From NCBI GenBank assembly GCA_003216135.1, contig QCJI01000001.1, positions 62,001-126,000 of the forward strand: a stretch of 64,000 nt of DNA, read 5' to 3'. The stretch's first letter is position 1; each line of letters begins with the position of its first letter. The stretch comes from Prochlorococcus sp. AG-409-A22. GTDB lineage: Bacteria; Cyanobacteriota; Cyanobacteriia; PCC-6307; Cyanobiaceae. The notes beneath the pieces are model-generated. The model was not told the origin of the DNA, did not search any database, and saw only the letters and a list, made by a program, of their open reading frames with translations. Of the stretch, positions 59,682 to 64,000 are shown piece by piece. The translations under genes and the position numbers were made by a program.

Positions 59682-60086
59682 TTAATTTTTTGCGGCTTGA
59701 ATCCTCGCCTCAGCCTTGGAAACTTCGTTAAGAGCTTTAATTTTTTCTGGACTTTTTTCAGTTTCAGAAAATTTACTAATTGCCAGTTTTGCCTCTGTGA
59801 GATCTTTCTCAGCATCTTGAACATTAATGTCAGAGCCAATTTCAGCATTATTTACTAAAACAATTACTTCATCTGATTCAATTTCAGCGAAGCCGCCCAT
59901 TAACGCTATAGACTTCCATTGAGAATTCATTCTTAATCTTAGAACACCAATATCAATAGCCGTAACTAATGAAATATGCCCTGGAAGTACACCAATTTGT
60001 CCTGTTGTACTTGGAAGAATTACCTCTTCAGCTTCTCCTTCGTAAACATTTTGATTAGGAGCTAAAACCTTAAGTGAAATTGCCAT
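59682..60086 (-). CDS. atpC: ATP synthase subunit epsilon
   Basis: A 134-residue F1 epsilon subunit: the N-terminal beta-sandwich ([39 protein letters not shown]) and the two-helix C-terminal domain ([20 protein letters not shown]) that can brake the rotor. It follows atpD by 40 bases. This beta-epsilon pair lies 8.3 kb from the main atp operon and on the other strand, as in other cyanobacteria. Named atpE in plastid nomenclature. Confidence 0.97.
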   Translation of the reverse strand: MAISLKVLAPNQNVYEGEAEEVILPSTTGQIGVLPGHISLVTAIDIGVLRLRMNSQWKSIALMGGFAEIESDEVIVLVNNAEIGSDINVQDAEKDLTEAKLAISKFSETEKSPEKIKALNEVSKAEARIQAAKN

Positions 60087-60126
60087 TAATTTGAGTTTTT
60101 GAGAGTTGAAATTATATATTTATAAT

Positions 60127-61608
<1,482 letters not shown>

Positions 61609-61809
61609 TTAGCTGATTTAAGAACAGCTCATAATGCGAAATACTACCACCTTATGGGTATATTTGTTAAATCGGTTCGGCCAACCGCACAGTTAAAATG
61701 TTTTTAATTGCTACTCCGACGATTATCTTATATTAAGTTAAGGTCTGAGTAATTCTCTTTCCAAAATATTATGGCGCAAAGCGTCTCAATTATGACCCTC
61801 CATTAATCT

Positions 61810-62121
61810 ATGGCAGCTGTTTCACTTACAGTCTCTACAGTTAAACCACTGGGAGATAGAATTTTTATCAAAGTTTCCGCATCTGAGGAAAAAACTGCTG
61901 GAGGCATTCTTTTGCCTGATACAGCTAAGGAAAAACCACAGGTAGGAGAAGTGGCTCAGGTAGGACCTGGGAAACTTAATGACGATGGTTCTCGACAAAC
62001 TCCTGAAGTGAGTATTGGCGATAAAGTCTTATACAGCAAATATGCTGGAACAGACATTAAATTGGGAGGAGATGAGTACGTCTTACTTTCAGAAAAGGAT
62101 ATTTTAGCTGTCGTAAGCTAA
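61810..62121 (+). CDS. groES: Co-chaperonin GroES
   Basis: A 103-residue Gro[22 protein letters not shown] and the mobile loop [14 protein letters not shown] are standard; the C-terminal block [14 protein letters not shown] is conserved. It caps GroEL, encoded 52 bases downstream. No CIRCE operator (TTAGCACTC-N9-GAGTGCTAA) is present in the 222-base upstream spacer, so HrcA control is not supported. Confidence 0.98.
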   Translation: MAAVSLTVSTVKPLGDRIFIKVSASEEKTAGGILLPDTAKEKPQVGEVAQVGPGKLNDDGSRQTPEVSIGDKVLYSKYAGTDIKLGGDEYVLLSEKDILAVVS

Positions 62122-62158
62122 ATTATTTGTTTCAAAAATTATTAAAACTTATTATTAA

Positions 62159-63811
<1,653 letters not shown>

Positions 63812-63841
63812 ATAAATAATTATTTAATAATCAAATCTATA

Positions 63842-63872
63842 AACGGGGTTATTGTAATAACCCCGTTTTTTT
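63842..63872 (+). terminator. Intrinsic terminator after groEL
   Basis: A perfect palindrome AACGGGGTTATT-GT-AATAACCCCGTT (63842-63867) is followed by a run of T to 63872. The GC-rich stem with a T-tract is a strong Rho-independent terminator for groESL. On the other strand the tract after the stem is only TTTAT, so it would be weaker for secG. Confidence 0.93.
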
Positions 63873-63883
63873 ATAATTAGATT

Positions 63884-64000
63884 CTAGGAAATCCAACCAG
63901 CACTTAGAATAATTGCAAGAGATAAAAATAAGATCAATATAGTCCAAGTTATTTTATTTAGTGATGCTTCTGCACTACTGGCGCTAGTAAACATTGAACT
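63884..64000 (-). CDS. secG: Preprotein translocase subunit SecG, C-terminal part (runs off right edge)
   Basis: The last 38 codons of a frame ending with TAG at 63884-63886. The visible part reads SSMFTSASSAEASLNKITWT followed by a hydrophobic helix (ILILFLSLAIILSAGW). This is the C-terminal half of SecG: a Ser/Ala-rich loop followed by the second membrane helix. SecG helps SecYE with protein export. The first helix lies outside the window, so the call depends on the loop-and-helix pattern. Confidence 0.8.
   Translation of the reverse strand, partial: SSMFTSASSAEASLNKITWTILILFLSLAIILSAGWIS

Overview
The window looks like core chromosome of a high-light-adapted Prochlorococcus (or a very close marine picocyanobacterium). 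It is AT-rich and gene-dense, with many TTG and GTG starts. The cyanobacterial hallmarks are split rpoC1/rpoC2, duplicated b/b' subunits of ATP synthase with atpD-atpC in a separate locus, a one-helix Hli protein, Ycf35, PSRP-3/Ycf65, PII, System II cytochrome c maturation (CcdA/CcsB) and a BioK-type esterase in the biotin operon. The strain cannot be fixed from the sequence alone. No insertion sequence, phage gene, CRISPR array or rRNA is visible.

Layout. 1-3.3 kb: the start of a radical-SAM gene that runs off the left edge, then a GT2/GT39 glycosyltransferase pair directly behind tRNA-Thr(CGT); this is the most accessory-looking part. 3.4-9.4 kb: a DUF3493 gene and the rimP-nusA-ylxR-infB operon. 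9.5-13.9 kb: htrA, rpiA, hisD, rpsT, tatD. 14.1-23.7 kb: rpoB-rpoC1-rpoC2 followed by a small hli gene. 23.7-29.6 kb: rlmN, a HEAT-repeat gene, a DUF2997-ycf35-ferredoxin-aldo/keto reductase cluster, rsmG, and a J-domain/DUF3143 pair. 29.6-34.2 kb: biotin operon bioF-bioK-bioC-bioD-bioA. 34.3-42.1 kb: Ski2-like helicase, purB-fumC, tlyA, an 81-aa gene with glnB, and queF. 42.1-45.3 kb: ftsW-ccdA-ccsB. 45.6-52.98 kb: the ATP synthase operon (atp1, a, c, b', b, delta, alpha, gamma) continuing into a [2Fe-2S] ferredoxin, a 63-aa gene and a DUF3326 gene. 53-57.5 kb: CNNM-like membrane protein, GTPase, nadD, nadE. 57.6-64 kb: pepP, a 52-aa gene, PSRP-3, atpD-atpC, groES-groEL and the end of secG.

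The genes cover transcription (RNA polymerase, NusA), translation (IF-2, S20, rRNA methyltransferases, PSRP-3), energy (ATP synthase, ferredoxins, cytochrome c maturation), cofactors (biotin, NAD, queuosine precursor) and nitrogen signalling (PII). The least-explained signals are non-coding or sequence variants. They include a long-range stem and short upstream ORF before the ATP synthase operon, a run of hairpins around atpE (c subunit), and a candidate NtcA site before the glnB operon. PII also has Phe at position 51. A glycosyltransferase appears to carry only the tail of a lost methyltransferase. Nine of the ten convergent gene pairs leave no room for a terminator.
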